Shown: positions 18,333 to 26,837, counted from the stretch's first letter. The stretch: DNA of 64,000 bases from an uncultured Bacteroidales bacterium (GCA_902776435.1 CACYQB010000017.1:44558-108557), one strand, 5' to 3'. A program made the numbers and translations. The notes: generated from the letters alone by a model not told the origin.

Positions 18333-18460
18333 TTTTAAATTTTTAAAGTTAATATTATGTTGGTAATCAATAATTTAGATTCAACACTTTAATTATTTGC
18401 ACAGCACGGTTACGTTGCTGGCTGATTCTAAATGGCCGTTTTAAGGCGATTAAAACATGG

Positions 18461-18468
18461 CAAAAATA
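18461..18468 (-). promoter_or_regulatory. -7 box of the susC promoter
   Basis: TATTTTTG reads on the minus strand with no good -33 TTTG at 19-21 bases. Transcription would begin near 18455, giving a leader of about 120 bases. The LacI-type site lies 56 bases upstream of the box, almost the same distance as at the amylase gene. Confidence 0.5.
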
Positions 18469-18523
18469 GGTCTTTTCAAATGATTTTTCTTTTTTATAAT
18501 GTTAAATTTTTCACTAAATAAAT

Positions 18524-18535
18524 GCAATCGTTTGC
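18524..18535. promoter_or_regulatory. LacI-family operator between susC and the regulator gene
   Basis: GCAATCGTTTGC overlaps the -33 box (18531-18534) of the regulator's own promoter. Binding should therefore repress the regulator while leaving the susC promoter, on the other side, open to activation. Confidence 0.75.
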
Positions 18536-18562
18536 GTTATCCAATTATTCGTTGTATCTTCG
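18531..18562 (+). promoter_or_regulatory. Promoter of the LacI-type regulator gene
   Basis: TTTG at 18531-18534, 20 bases, then TATCTTCG at 18555-18562 (one change from TAnnTTTG). The operator covers the -33 box. Confidence 0.6.
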
Positions 18563-18622
18563 CACCTGAATCTTGAGAGTTCTCATGTTTTCGTAGTATT
18601 AACCAACTCATGTAAGAAAAAG

Positions 18623-19654
18623 ATGAACGAGAATAGACATCTGACGATGAAAGATATAGCCCGCGAGTTGGGCGTATCGGTAGCTACCGTCTCTAGAGCA
18701 TTGAGTGATAGCCCAAGTATCTCGCGCGAGCGCCGCCTGGCTATCCAGCAGTATGCCCGTGAACACAACTATTTTCCTAATATCATCGCCGAGCAACTGC
18801 GCCACAGCCGCCGCAATCCCTCCCACGCCATCGGTGTAATCGTGCCCGAACTGGTTCACTATTATTTCTCGTCAATCCTCGACGGCATCGAGGGCGAGGC
18901 CTCGGCCCGCGGCTACCAGATCATGGTGGCCAAGAGCAACGAGAGCTATGAGCGGGAAGTACAGATTTGTGAGGCAATGCTCAAGAACAAGGTGTGCGGC
19001 ATCATCGTTTCTCAAGCCAAGGATACCGAGCAGTATGACCACTTTAAGCACTTGGAAGCCGCCGGGGTGCCTCTGGTGTTCTTTGACCGCATCTGCCCTG
19101 CGCTGAATGCCAGCCGCGTGGTTGTTGATGACTACATGGGTACGCTCAATGCCGTTTCCTATCTGATTTCAACAGGTTGCAAGCGTGTCGCCTTCTATGG
19201 TGCGCCCATGAACATGATGATAGCCAAGAACCGGTACAATGGTTACCGCGACGCCTTGTACAAGAACGGGCTGGAAGTGGACGAGTCGCTGGTACGCATC
19301 TGTGACAACCGCGCCGATGCCGAGCGTATCACGCCTGCCATGATGCGCATGGAGAACAGGCCCGATGCCTTCTTCGCCGTCAACGACGAGACGGCCATCG
19401 GCATCTTGACAGTGGTCAAGCGATTAGGGTTCTCGATTCCTGACGATGTGAGCATCTGCGGCTTTACCAACGGCTTCCGCGCCACGGTATGCGACCCGAT
19501 GCTGACGACAGTGGAGCAACGGGGCACCCAAGTGGGCAAGGAAGCGGCCGACATCCTCATCGGCCTGGTTGAGGGCTCCCTCCCTGCCGACCATGCCGAG
19601 AAACGCATCGTCAAGACCCGCCTCGTCATCCGCGGCACCACCCGCCACCTCTAA
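18623..19654 (+). CDS. LacI-family transcriptional regulator of the starch locus
   Basis: The 343 residues have an N-terminal LacI-type helix-turn-helix (DIARELGVSVATVSRAL, about 11-27), a hinge helix (NIIAEQLRHSRRN) and a periplasmic-binding-protein-like sugar sensor (HAIGVIVPELVHYYFS, then RVAFYGAPMNM and FTNGFRATVCDP). It is divergent from susC. Bacteroides thetaiotaomicron controls sus with the unrelated SusR, so control here differs. The two identical operators suggest that it regulates susCDEF, amylase-galactanase and itself. The inducer is probably a malto-oligosaccharide, which is an inference. Confidence 0.9.
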   Translation: MNENRHLTMKDIARELGVSVATVSRALSDSPSISRERRLAIQQYAREHNYFPNIIAEQLRHSRRNPSHAIGVIVPELVHYYFSSILDGIEGEASARGYQIMVAKSNESYEREVQICEAMLKNKVCGIIVSQAKDTEQYDHFKHLEAAGVPLVFFDRICPALNASRVVVDDYMGTLNAVSYLISTGCKRVAFYGAPMNMMIAKNRYNGYRDALYKNGLEVDESLVRICDNRADAERITPAMMRMENRPDAFFAVNDETAIGILTVVKRLGFSIPDDVSICGFTNGFRATVCDPMLTTVEQRGTQVGKEAADILIGLVEGSLPADHAEKRIVKTRLVIRGTTRHL

Positions 19655-19663
19655 CCTCAAACA

Positions 19664-19743
19664 AACAACCATAACAACTTATAAACAACTAAAACAACAA
19701 AAAAGTTGTTACTGTTGTTAATGAAACAGTTGTTATTGTTGTC
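19664..19743 (+). terminator. AAC-rich region with two alternative stems
   Basis: The arm at 19664-19679 can pair (about 14 of 16) with either 19704-19719 or 19728-19743, so two mutually exclusive hairpins are possible. It lies between the LacI-type gene and the phosphatase gene, and no promoter of the usual type is seen there. It may be a terminator or an attenuator. Confidence 0.4.
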
Positions 19744-19786
19744 TGAAAAACAATGAATTAGAAATTTTAACCATAACGATAAAGAC

Positions 19787-21241
19787 ATGAAGAGAGTATT
19801 AGTTATTGTGATGGCTGTGATGGCATTGTGGGCTAGTGCGCAGCCTGAGAGGCCCAAGTTGGTTGTTGGGTTGGTCGTGGACCAGATGAGGTGGGACTAC
19901 CTCTATAACTATCAGTGGGGAGAGGGCGGTTTTAAAACCTTGCTCCAGGATGGTTACTGTTGCAATAACACGATCATCGACTATGTGCCCACGGTAACTG
20001 CAGCCGGTCACTCCTCCATCTACACGGGCACGACACCCGCATTTCACGGCATAGCCGGCAACAATTTCATAATTAACGGCAAGAACGTGACGAGCGTGCA
20101 GGACGACACGGAACGCGGCGTGGGCGGTAATGAGAAAACAAAAGGAAAATCACCTCGCAACCTCATCACCACCACCATTGCCGACCAGTTGCAGCTGGCC
20201 ACCAACTTCAAGAGCCGCACCGTGGGCATCGCCCTCAAGGATCGTGCAGCCATCCTGCCTGCGGGCCACCATCCCATCGGCGCCTATTGGTTTGACAAGG
20301 GCAGTTCATCGTTTGTCACCAGCACCTATTACATGGACAAATTGCCCAAGTGGGTCAGCGACTTCAACAAGAAGCATCACGCGGAACTCTCATCGGACCT
20401 CAATAACTTGCCCATGGGCACCATTATGACATTTGCCCTCGCCGAGCAAGCCCTCATCAACGAGAAACTGGGCCAGGGTGACGTCACCGACATGCTCACC
20501 ATCAGCGTTTCCAATACCGACATGTGTGCCCATTATTTCGGGACACATTCTCCCAAAGTTGACTCCATCTACTGGCAATTAGATAAAGAAATCGCCCATT
20601 TCATCGACGTTTTGGACCATCGCATCGGTCGCGGCAACTACTTGCTGTTCCTTTCGGCCGACCATGGTGGTACGCACAATTACTCCCGCATGAGGGATCA
20701 CGGCCTGCCCAGCGGATGCTGGCACAATCCCGACGCCCTCATTGCCGCCAATGAATTGCTGGAAAAACAATTTGGAGTTAAAAAGCTGCTCAAAGAAGAA
20801 ATGGAATACACCTTCTACTTGAACCATGAAGCCATCGAAGCAGCACATCTTGACTACGATAAGGTGATGCGTTCCGCTTGTCAGGCGCTGGAAACTCCTG
20901 AGGAAATACAGTGGGCCATCGACGTAGCACATATTGACTCCTACCCCATTCCCACCATCCTCAAGGAACGCATCAAGTTGGGTTATTTTCCCGAACGAAG
21001 CGGCGAAATCTACATTGTACCGCGCACGGGCGTATATGCCGGCAAAACTGAGTGGGCTGGCTCAAATCACGGCACCTGGAGCCAGAGCGATTCCCATATC
21101 CCCCTCATCTTCATGGGCTGGCACGTCACCCCCGGTGAGACTTCACGTCTAACCCACATGACCGACATCGCAGCCACCGTTTGCGCCATGCTCCACATCC
21201 AGGCTCCCAACGGCTGCATCGGCACGCCAGTGTTCGAGTAA
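19787..21241 (+). CDS. PafA-like alkaline phosphatase superfamily protein
   Basis: The 484 residues begin with a signal peptide ending near residue 18 (LWASAQ). Asp32 in VVDQMRWDY and the nucleophile Thr in YVPTVTAAGH (66-75) match the PafA type, in which Thr replaces Ser. Later metal ligands are in SADHGGTHN and SNHGTWSQSDSHIPLI. Such enzymes are periplasmic phosphomonoesterases that recover phosphate, although related members cut diesters. A convergent inverted repeat at 21270-21355 follows. Confidence 0.85.
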   Translation: MKRVLVIVMAVMALWASAQPERPKLVVGLVVDQMRWDYLYNYQWGEGGFKTLLQDGYCCNNTIIDYVPTVTAAGHSSIYTGTTPAFHGIAGNNFIINGKNVTSVQDDTERGVGGNEKTKGKSPRNLITTTIADQLQLATNFKSRTVGIALKDRAAILPAGHHPIGAYWFDKGSSSFVTSTYYMDKLPKWVSDFNKKHHAELSSDLNNLPMGTIMTFALAEQALINEKLGQGDVTDMLTISVSNTDMCAHYFGTHSPKVDSIYWQLDKEIAHFIDVLDHRIGRGNYLLFLSADHGGTHNYSRMRDHGLPSGCWHNPDALIAANELLEKQFGVKKLLKEEMEYTFYLNHEAIEAAHLDYDKVMRSACQALETPEEIQWAIDVAHIDSYPIPTILKERIKLGYFPERSGEIYIVPRTGVYAGKTEWAGSNHGTWSQSDSHIPLIFMGWHVTPGETSRLTHMTDIAATVCAMLHIQAPNGCIGTPVFE

Positions 21242-21269
21242 CAGCCACTACTCATATTATACGTAAAAA

Positions 21270-21355
21270 AAGAGGATGTGTCATAAATCACGTCTATTAT
21301 TATATCCGTGCTACGCACAGAGAAATTAAGAGACCTAATTATGACACATCTTCTT
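21270..21355. repeat. 86-bp element with 17-base imperfect inverted ends
   Basis: aagaggatgtgtcataa at 21270-21286 pairs with ttatgacacatcttctt at 21339-21355, with one mismatch. It sits between convergent genes. It may be a two-way terminator or a small transposon-derived element, since the GAGGATGTGTCA ends resemble insertion-sequence ends. Confidence 0.55.
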
Positions 21356-21359
21356 TCAT

Positions 21360-21956
21360 TTACTGTTCAAACTCTATCTTGTTAACCGTCAGTTTCTGCT
21401 TGCTGATGGTGTAGAATCCCACTCCACAATAGGCAAGAGGCATATAGCGGATACGGATAATTTCCTGTCCATCAACCAGAAAAGCCAACTCATCAGCATC
21501 CTTGACCAAGGTCCATTCCTGCTCAAGTTTTTTCTTCTTTTTCCACTTGATGCCCTGGTGGAAACTGCCCACTTCCTTATTGTTCTCAAAACGCAGGAAG
21601 CTCACAGCATACTCATTGAACGAGAAGCAATAGAAGTTGCCGTCATCACGGTAATTGAAGATCAGGCCAACCTGCTTGTCATCCTTGAGTTTGTCGATGA
21701 CAACATGAGCTGTGATTCTAAAATCACGTTCAACGTTGATAGGTGCATAGCAATGTGTCTTGAGAGCCACTTCGTCATGTTTAGACTGGATGTTCAATTG
21801 GCCATTGATAATCTGGATAGTCCCGATATTATCACCTATCTCTCCTTCATTCCAAGCGTACAAGTTAGCACTAAAATCATCCACGATTACATTGGCCTTA
21901 GCGCTAAAGGCCAATGCCGCAACCAGCAGCAAAATTATAACATTCCTTTTTCTCAT
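21360..21956 (-). CDS. Secreted protein of unknown function, possible lectin/LamG-like fold
   Basis: The 198 residues have a signal peptide ending near residue 21 (FSAKAN). The rest is predicted beta-rich, with DFRITAHVVIDKLKD and VGLIFNYRDDGNFYCFSFN, a pattern seen in concanavalin-A-like and DUF1080-type domains. No catalytic residues were recognised. It is the last gene of a tight four-gene operon (gaps of 17-20 bases) of envelope proteins. Confidence 0.6.
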   Translation of the reverse strand: MRKRNVIILLLVAALAFSAKANVIVDDFSANLYAWNEGEIGDNIGTIQIINGQLNIQSKHDEVALKTHCYAPINVERDFRITAHVVIDKLKDDKQVGLIFNYRDDGNFYCFSFNEYAVSFLRFENNKEVGSFHQGIKWKKKKKLEQEWTLVKDADELAFLVDGQEIIRIRYMPLAYCGVGFYTISKQKLTVNKIEFEQ

Positions 21957-21975
21957 CTGTTTTTAAGTTTATTGA

Positions 21976-22689
21976 TTAGAAACTATGTAATTTACCTATA
22001 CGTGTCTGCAATTCTTGAATGAGGGGCGACAACTCACGGGGGATTCGGTCCACCTCGACAAACTCGCCATGCTTGCCCAACTTGGTAGCGGCCACTTCAC
22101 TCAGCACTTTAATTTGGAATGCCACAAGTTCCGGATTAGAGATATCTCTAATCACCACCCTGTTGCGCACCTGCTTGTCACTCATAGTAAACTCGGTGTA
22201 ATGCCATGGCGTCTGCACATATCCGCTATAAAAATCGGTGGTCTCGATTTCGTCAAAATAATTCAGGAGAACCTGATGCAGCAATTTCCACGCGGTCTTG
22301 GTATCATAGGTCCCATCAGCCTTTTTAGAATAATATTTCTGATCGACTTCTATCGTGAAGAATTTGTTCACAGCACCTGAAGCCTCGGTGCCATTCATGA
22401 AGCCATCGGGTTGCATCACCAAGTGCAGACTCTCGCGCTTGTCGCCACCATAAAACTTGGTGTTGATGGTAAGATAGCCGTCGCACTCTACACGGATCAC
22501 AGCAACGGCGTTTTTCTTCTTCGGGCAAGGGAATTCGCCATAACCGTTCCCGACAAACGTATTGTCCACATAAATGTTTGCCTCACGAGGCTCTACTGAG
22601 ATTTTCACAATTTTAGGCCCACCGAATGCTGGCAGCCAAAACGCGGAACACATCACCAGCAAAATAGTCAATAATACTTTCTGTTTCAT
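21976..22689 (-). CDS. Secreted PEGA-like domain protein
   Basis: The 237 residues start with a signal peptide (about 1-23). Residues about 28-95 look like a PEGA domain (ISVEPREANIYVDNTFVGNG, then VIRVECDGYLT), a small beta domain linked to surface layers and envelope proteins. The C-terminal half (YYSKKADGTYDTKTAWKLL and later) was not recognised. It lies between a lectin-like protein and a PEGA-like lipoprotein in the same operon. Confidence 0.6.
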   Translation of the reverse strand: MKQKVLLTILLVMCSAFWLPAFGGPKIVKISVEPREANIYVDNTFVGNGYGEFPCPKKKNAVAVIRVECDGYLTINTKFYGGDKRESLHLVMQPDGFMNGTEASGAVNKFFTIEVDQKYYSKKADGTYDTKTAWKLLHQVLLNYFDEIETTDFYSGYVQTPWHYTEFTMSDKQVRNRVVIRDISNPELVAFQIKVLSEVAATKLGKHGEFVEVDRIPRELSPLIQELQTRIGKLHSF

Positions 22690-22709
22690 GTCATTATAGA
22701 ATTATATGT

Positions 22710-23033
22710 TTAGTAAGTTTTTGCTTTTCTGCCACCTGACGAATACTGCAGATTCTGCTCTATCTGCAATTCAATCAACTCATTGTTCACCCTGCCCTCT
22801 TTGCTGAAGGTGCGACGATAAACTTCCTTGGTACCGTCATAGCAACTTACCACAACATCCTGCTTGGAGTTGGGGAACACGTAGTTTACCAGAGCCTTGC
22901 CAGCATACTCTCCATCAATAAAGATATCGAGAGTAGGATCGTCACAGGAGAAGTTGAGCCGCGTAGGCGATACACACGCGCTCAACAATGCCAAGGCACT
23001 AACAATAATCAGTTTTTTAATCTTTTTATTCAT
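22710..23033 (-). CDS. Small PEGA-like lipoprotein
   Basis: The 107 residues start with a lipoprotein signal (LLSAC, Cys at 20). The mature part (PTLDIFIDGEYAGKALVNYV, then VVVSCYDGTKEVYRRTF) resembles one PEGA-type repeat and the N-terminal part of the next protein in the operon. The function is unknown. It may bind the neighbouring barrel protein at the outer membrane. Confidence 0.6.
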   Translation of the reverse strand: MNKKIKKLIIVSALALLSACVSPTRLNFSCDDPTLDIFIDGEYAGKALVNYVFPNSKQDVVVSCYDGTKEVYRRTFSKEGRVNNELIELQIEQNLQYSSGGRKAKTY

Positions 23034-23050
23034 ATTGATGCTACCTTTCT

Positions 23051-23572
23051 TTAAAAATCAATGCCTACCCTAAAGTCGATGCCACCACAATTCTTCTTCT
23101 CAGAGTAGTGTACAAACTCAGCTTGCTGCATCGTGTAGCCGACACCCACATTGAGACCGATGTCGTCGGTCAGTTCAAACCGGCATCCAATCGACGGATT
23201 GACATACACACCTTTCACGTCAATCAATGAATATCCTACCCTGAGCTCAACAAAAGGCGTTATCTCATTGTTGAGGATGTCGCTACGTATATGGGCAAAG
23301 ACAGGAAGACTGCACAACTCGTCGTGCCCGTTAAAATAGTAATTGAAACCCACGCCCAAACCAGCATAAAATTGCGGTGCTATCTGGTAGCCATGGGAAG
23401 TCATGATGCCGATGCGGTCGTGGTTCTTGCCCAAGTCGCCCACGCCAAGAGTGTAAGACAAATCGGCAAAACCGCGATACCCCTGCGGAACACCTTCGTC
23501 GTCAAAGTAGATGGCACTCGCTGTCGTACTTGACAGGAACACCAACGCAATAAACATTATTAGATTCTTCAT
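23051..23572 (-). CDS. Outer-membrane beta-barrel protein
   Basis: The 173 residues have a signal peptide (about 1-20), then alternating strands with aromatic belts (YRGFADLSYTLGVG, QFYAGLGVGFNYYF, FVELRVGYSL) and a C-terminal Phe (FRVGIDF). This fits a small eight-stranded OMP_b-brl-type barrel. It is the first gene of the operon; a -7 box TAATTTTG on the minus strand at 23649-23642 could drive it. Confidence 0.7.
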   Translation of the reverse strand: MKNLIMFIALVFLSSTTASAIYFDDEGVPQGYRGFADLSYTLGVGDLGKNHDRIGIMTSHGYQIAPQFYAGLGVGFNYYFNGHDELCSLPVFAHIRSDILNNEITPFVELRVGYSLIDVKGVYVNPSIGCRFELTDDIGLNVGVGYTMQQAEFVHYSEKKNCGGIDFRVGIDF

Positions 23573-23641
23573 AATTATTTGATAATTAATAATTTAATAA
23601 TTCTAAGAAAATCGTGGTTCTCCACTATATTACCTAGGACG

Positions 23642-23649
23642 CAAAATTA
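23642..23649 (-). promoter_or_regulatory. -7 box for the envelope operon
   Basis: TAATTTTG on the minus strand, about 70 bases before the barrel gene. No clear -33 was seen. Confidence 0.4.
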
Positions 23650-23694
23650 TTAATTATAAATAAACAGCACAGGAAAGGCGCGTTGCGCATAGTT

Positions 23695-23931
23695 CTACGG
23701 TTCTGTAGAATCTTTTTCCACATTCATACTATCTTTCTGGCAGTAGAGGGTGAAGAAGTTGCGATTCAGGATGATACTGATTCGTTCCAGCAGGCGGGTA
23801 TCGATACCCTGCCGCTTGAAGATATTATACACATTGGTGCGGTCGCAGTGCAACTTCTCTGCGAGCCACGATGCACCCCGTTCCTGGCGATGCAATTCTG
23901 CCTTAATTTCTTTTCCAATATGTATTTCCAT
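23695..23931 (-). CDS. Small HTH (XRE-like) protein, paralogue 1
   Basis: The 78 residues start MEIHIGKEIKAELHRQ. A helix-turn-helix of the XRE/cI kind follows (SWLAEKLHCDRTNVYNIF, then RLLERISIILNRNFF). It is over half identical to the protein at 24323-24565. Such single-domain proteins may be DNA-binding regulators. The target is unknown; the envelope operon just downstream is a candidate. Confidence 0.65.
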   Translation of the reverse strand: MEIHIGKEIKAELHRQERGASWLAEKLHCDRTNVYNIFKRQGIDTRLLERISIILNRNFFTLYCQKDSMNVEKDSTEP

Positions 23932-24322
23932 TACTTTGTAACCGCACCTTTATGGCGCGTTGTCAAATCATTTAACAAACCCCCTCTTGATTAGTCTGGG
24001 CAAGAGGGGGTTCTTGCGTTCACCGGAGCGACGTTGTCATGAATCTATATATCTCTAGTGGCCCCGGTCCCCCAATACATTTAGTGGGGGTAAAATCCTA
24101 AAAAACGTAATGCCACAATGTAACCTAAATGTAAAAGAAGAAACAAGGAGGTTCGCGGGGCATTCGCCCTGAGGCCTGGTTATTATTACTGATATACATC
24201 GTCATCATTACAAATAGATAATTACAATAAAACTATCTGGCCATGACAAGCATGGCCCACTCGGGATTGCAAAATTACTGCTTATTGCAGATGCATGTTA
24301 CTCACGTGTATTGCATAAAATG
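23932..24322. other. Structured non-coding interval, leader of HTH paralogue 1
   Basis: No convincing gene was seen. On the minus strand a -7 box TAATTTTG lies at 24277-24270, giving a leader of about 330 bases. Two hairpins lie in it: ccccctcttg with caagaggggg at 23978-24012, and ccccca with tggggg at 24069-24090. The first has the same stem as the MITE-like family core. Confidence 0.5.
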
Positions 24323-24565
24323 CTACACATCCGTTGAATTTTTTTCACCGCCATCGCTGTCCCCTAAGCTCTGACAAAAGAGCGCAAAGAAGTTACGGTT
24401 CAGCACGGCACTAATGCGTTGTAGCAGTATCGTGTCGATCCCCTCGCGCTTGAATATGTTATAAACGTTGGTACGATCACAGTGGAGGCGATTGGCCAAC
24501 CACGTAGCGCCGCGCCCTTGCCGGCGCAGCTCAACTTCAATTTCTTTCCCGATATGAATCGACAT
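24323..24565 (-). CDS. Small HTH (XRE-like) protein, paralogue 2
   Basis: I chose the ATG at 24565 because the product then aligns end to end with the paralogue at 23695 (MSIHIGKEIEVELRRQ, then TWLANRLHCDRTNVYNIF). The frame is open further upstream but that part lies over a strong hairpin. The protein has 80 residues and one HTH domain. It also has a leader of about 300 bases. The function is unknown. Confidence 0.65.
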   Translation of the reverse strand: MSIHIGKEIEVELRRQGRGATWLANRLHCDRTNVYNIFKREGIDTILLQRISAVLNRNFFALFCQSLGDSDGGEKNSTDV

Positions 24566-24658
24566 TGCAGTACAAACATCGATCGCAACGGCTCCCTTGT
24601 AGCGACCATTTAGGTTACACAAGAGCGTGGGAGCCCAGTGGGTGCTCTTACATTCCAT

Positions 24659-24696
24659 CCTCCTCGCCAAGTGCCGTTTGGCACTTGGCGAGGAGG
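24659..24696. repeat. Perfect 17-base-pair hairpin in the leader of HTH paralogue 2
   Basis: cctcctcgccaagtgcc (24659-24675) pairs completely with 24680-24696 around a 4-base loop. No T run follows on either strand, so it is not a standard terminator. It may be an RNA regulatory element or a mobile palindrome. Confidence 0.6.
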
Positions 24697-24763
24697 TCAC
24701 GTAAGGGCATAGTATCCCCACTAACGCTAACCAGTACTTTACAAATGTGATTTTTCCAAGATG

Positions 24764-24856
24764 TTAAATCATGTCTCCCGACATCTTTAGGACATCGTCA
24801 CTCATACTATTCCAATATTTTTCCTTCAAAAAGTTCATTATGCGATTATACTGCAT
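24764..24856 (-). CDS. Possible 30-residue leader peptide
   Basis: A minus-strand frame starts at ATG 24856, about 7 bases after the predicted transcript start of a near-perfect promoter. It reads MQYNRIMNFLKEKYW followed by NSMSDDVLKMSGDMI. It is the only start so well placed under that promoter. It could be a leader peptide, a remnant of a longer gene, or chance. Confidence 0.3.
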   Translation of the reverse strand: MQYNRIMNFLKEKYWNSMSDDVLKMSGDMI

Positions 24857-24867
24857 TTCGTTGACCG

Positions 24868-24899
24868 CAAAGATACAACTCTTTTCGCGCATTTACAAA
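24868..24899 (-). promoter_or_regulatory. Strong minus-strand promoter toward HTH paralogue 2
   Basis: TTTG at 24899-24896, 20 bases, then TATCTTTG at 24875-24868: a full match to the Bacteroidetes consensus. The HTH start is about 300 bases downstream. The rest of 24566-25048 holds the hairpin, the small frame and the aminopeptidase promoter. Confidence 0.7.
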
Positions 24900-24994
24900 C
24901 AATCAGGTGTAGAAAATTATTCTACATTTTATCATTTAGTGGCACGATATGGCGAAAAATCGAGGGTGCTGCTCCTTAATTAATAAGAAAATTG

Positions 24995-25002
24995 TAACTT
25001 TG
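24995..25002 (+). promoter_or_regulatory. -7 box for the aminopeptidase gene
   Basis: TAACTTTG, 47 bases before the ATG at 25049, with no clear -33 box. Confidence 0.5.
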
Positions 25003-25048
25003 CAGGTTAGTTCATCAAACGATAAACAATACAAACCCAATATTAACA

Positions 25049-26830
25049 ATGAGTAGAGAGACTTTTCCTCACCTTGAGGCGCTGCGCGAGGAGATGCGCC
25101 GCTTGAATGTCGATGCCGTCATCATCCCCGGCACCGACCCGCACCAGAGTGAATACATCTGTGACCACTGGAAATTCCGCGACTGGATCAGCGGTTTCAC
25201 GGGTAGCAATGGTACCGCCGTCGTCACGCTCGACCAGGCTGCCCTGTGGACCGATTCACGATACTTCCTGCAGGCCGAAATAGAGTTGGCCGACAGTGGT
25301 TTTGTGATGATGAAAGAGAATATGGGCAATGATCCCACTATCCATGAGTGGCTGCAACAGGTCCTCGAGGAGGATTCGGTCATCGCCATCGACGGACGCT
25401 TGTATAATGCACAGGAAGCTAATCAACTGGAACGTTTCTGCGGCGAAAACGGTTACATGCTCGTCACCGAGTTTTATCCCGCTGACACCATTTGGACTGA
25501 CCGTCCAGCCCGCCCCAGCGAGCCCGCATTTGTCCATGATGTGAAGTATGCCGGAGAGGAGGCTACCACTAAGATTGAGCGGCTGCTCACCATCCTTGAG
25601 GACAATGATGCTACCGCGATGCTGGTGACCTCACTGGATGACATCGCCTGGCTGCTGAACCTGCGCGGCAATGACGTGGCATTCACGCCAGTGGCTATCG
25701 CCTTTGCCTACATTTCCCGCGACAAGAAAGAACTGTTCATCGACGAGAACAAGGTGACCGACGAGGTGCGCCAGCACCTCAAGGATTGCGGTGTCAGGGT
25801 GCGCGACTATGACGACGTGGTGCGCTTCCTGGAGCGCGTGAGCGAGCATGAAGTTGTCCTCATCGACCCCAACCGCGTGAGTGACACCCTGGCCAACGCA
25901 CTGCCCTGCCAGAAGGTTTACTACCGCTCGCCCATCACCGACCTCAAGTGCATCAAGAACGAGGTGCAGATCGAAGGCTTCCGCCATGCCATGGAACGTG
26001 ACGGCGCTGCCCTGGTGCGCCTGTTCAAGTGGATTGAGGAAACTGCCCCCAGTGGCACCATCAACGAGGTGGACGTGTGGAATAAGGGTATGGAATTCCG
26101 TGCCCAGCAAGACCTCTACATCGAGGACAGCTTTGCCATGATCTGCGGCTACAAGGAGCACGGCGCCATCGTCCACTACGAGGCAACCGACGAGAGTGCT
26201 GCCACCTTGCATGGCGAGGGAATCCTGCTGGTTGACAGCGGTGCACAATACTTGGATGGCACCACCGACATCACCCGCACCATCACCCTGGGCAACCCCA
26301 CAGCACAGGAAAAGCACGACTTCACCCTTGTGCTTAAGGGACATCTGGCCCTGCAACGCGCCAAATTCCCTGTGGGCACCACGGGTTGCCAACTCGACGT
26401 GCTCGCGCGCATGCCGCTGTGGCAAGAGGCCATGACCTACGGCCACGGTACCGGCCATGGCGTGGGGCATTTCCTGGGCTGCCATGAGGGTCCGCAAAGC
26501 ATCCGCACCAACCTGATTGATGTCAAACTCATCCCCGGTATGGTCACCAGCAACGAACCAGGCCTGTACAAGACTGGAGAATACGGCATCCGTACCGAGA
26601 ACCTGCTGCTCACCGTCGAGGCTGAGAAAACCGAGGAATTCGGCAATTTCCTCACTTTTGAGCCATTGACGCTCTATCCTTATGACCTGCAGCTTATCGA
26701 CCGCACGATGCTTACTGCCGAGGAGGTAGCCCAGATCAATGACTACCACCGCATGGTGCGCGAGCGCATCACCCCGCTGCTCAATGCCGACGAAGCCGCT
26801 TGGCTCGCCAACAAGACCAAAGAAATTTAA
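25049..26830 (+). CDS. M24B Xaa-Pro aminopeptidase
   Basis: The 593 residues match the three-domain form of aminopeptidase P: two creatinase-like N-terminal domains and a pita-bread catalytic domain. The metal ligands are visible in order: Asp in LLVDSGAQYLDGTTD (two), His in GHGTGHGVGHF, Glu in TSNEPGLY and Glu in GIRTENL. It removes the first residue of peptides whose second residue is Pro. No signal peptide is present, so it is cytoplasmic. It is probably monocistronic; a MITE-like element follows. Confidence 0.93.
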   Translation: MSRETFPHLEALREEMRRLNVDAVIIPGTDPHQSEYICDHWKFRDWISGFTGSNGTAVVTLDQAALWTDSRYFLQAEIELADSGFVMMKENMGNDPTIHEWLQQVLEEDSVIAIDGRLYNAQEANQLERFCGENGYMLVTEFYPADTIWTDRPARPSEPAFVHDVKYAGEEATTKIERLLTILEDNDATAMLVTSLDDIAWLLNLRGNDVAFTPVAIAFAYISRDKKELFIDENKVTDEVRQHLKDCGVRVRDYDDVVRFLERVSEHEVVLIDPNRVSDTLANALPCQKVYYRSPITDLKCIKNEVQIEGFRHAMERDGAALVRLFKWIEETAPSGTINEVDVWNKGMEFRAQQDLYIEDSFAMICGYKEHGAIVHYEATDESAATLHGEGILLVDSGAQYLDGTTDITRTITLGNPTAQEKHDFTLVLKGHLALQRAKFPVGTTGCQLDVLARMPLWQEAMTYGHGTGHGVGHFLGCHEGPQSIRTNLIDVKLIPGMVTSNEPGLYKTGEYGIRTENLLLTVEAEKTEEFGNFLTFEPLTLYPYDLQLIDRTMLTAEEVAQINDYHRMVRERITPLLNADEAAWLANKTKEI

Positions 26831-26837
26831 CACCCTC

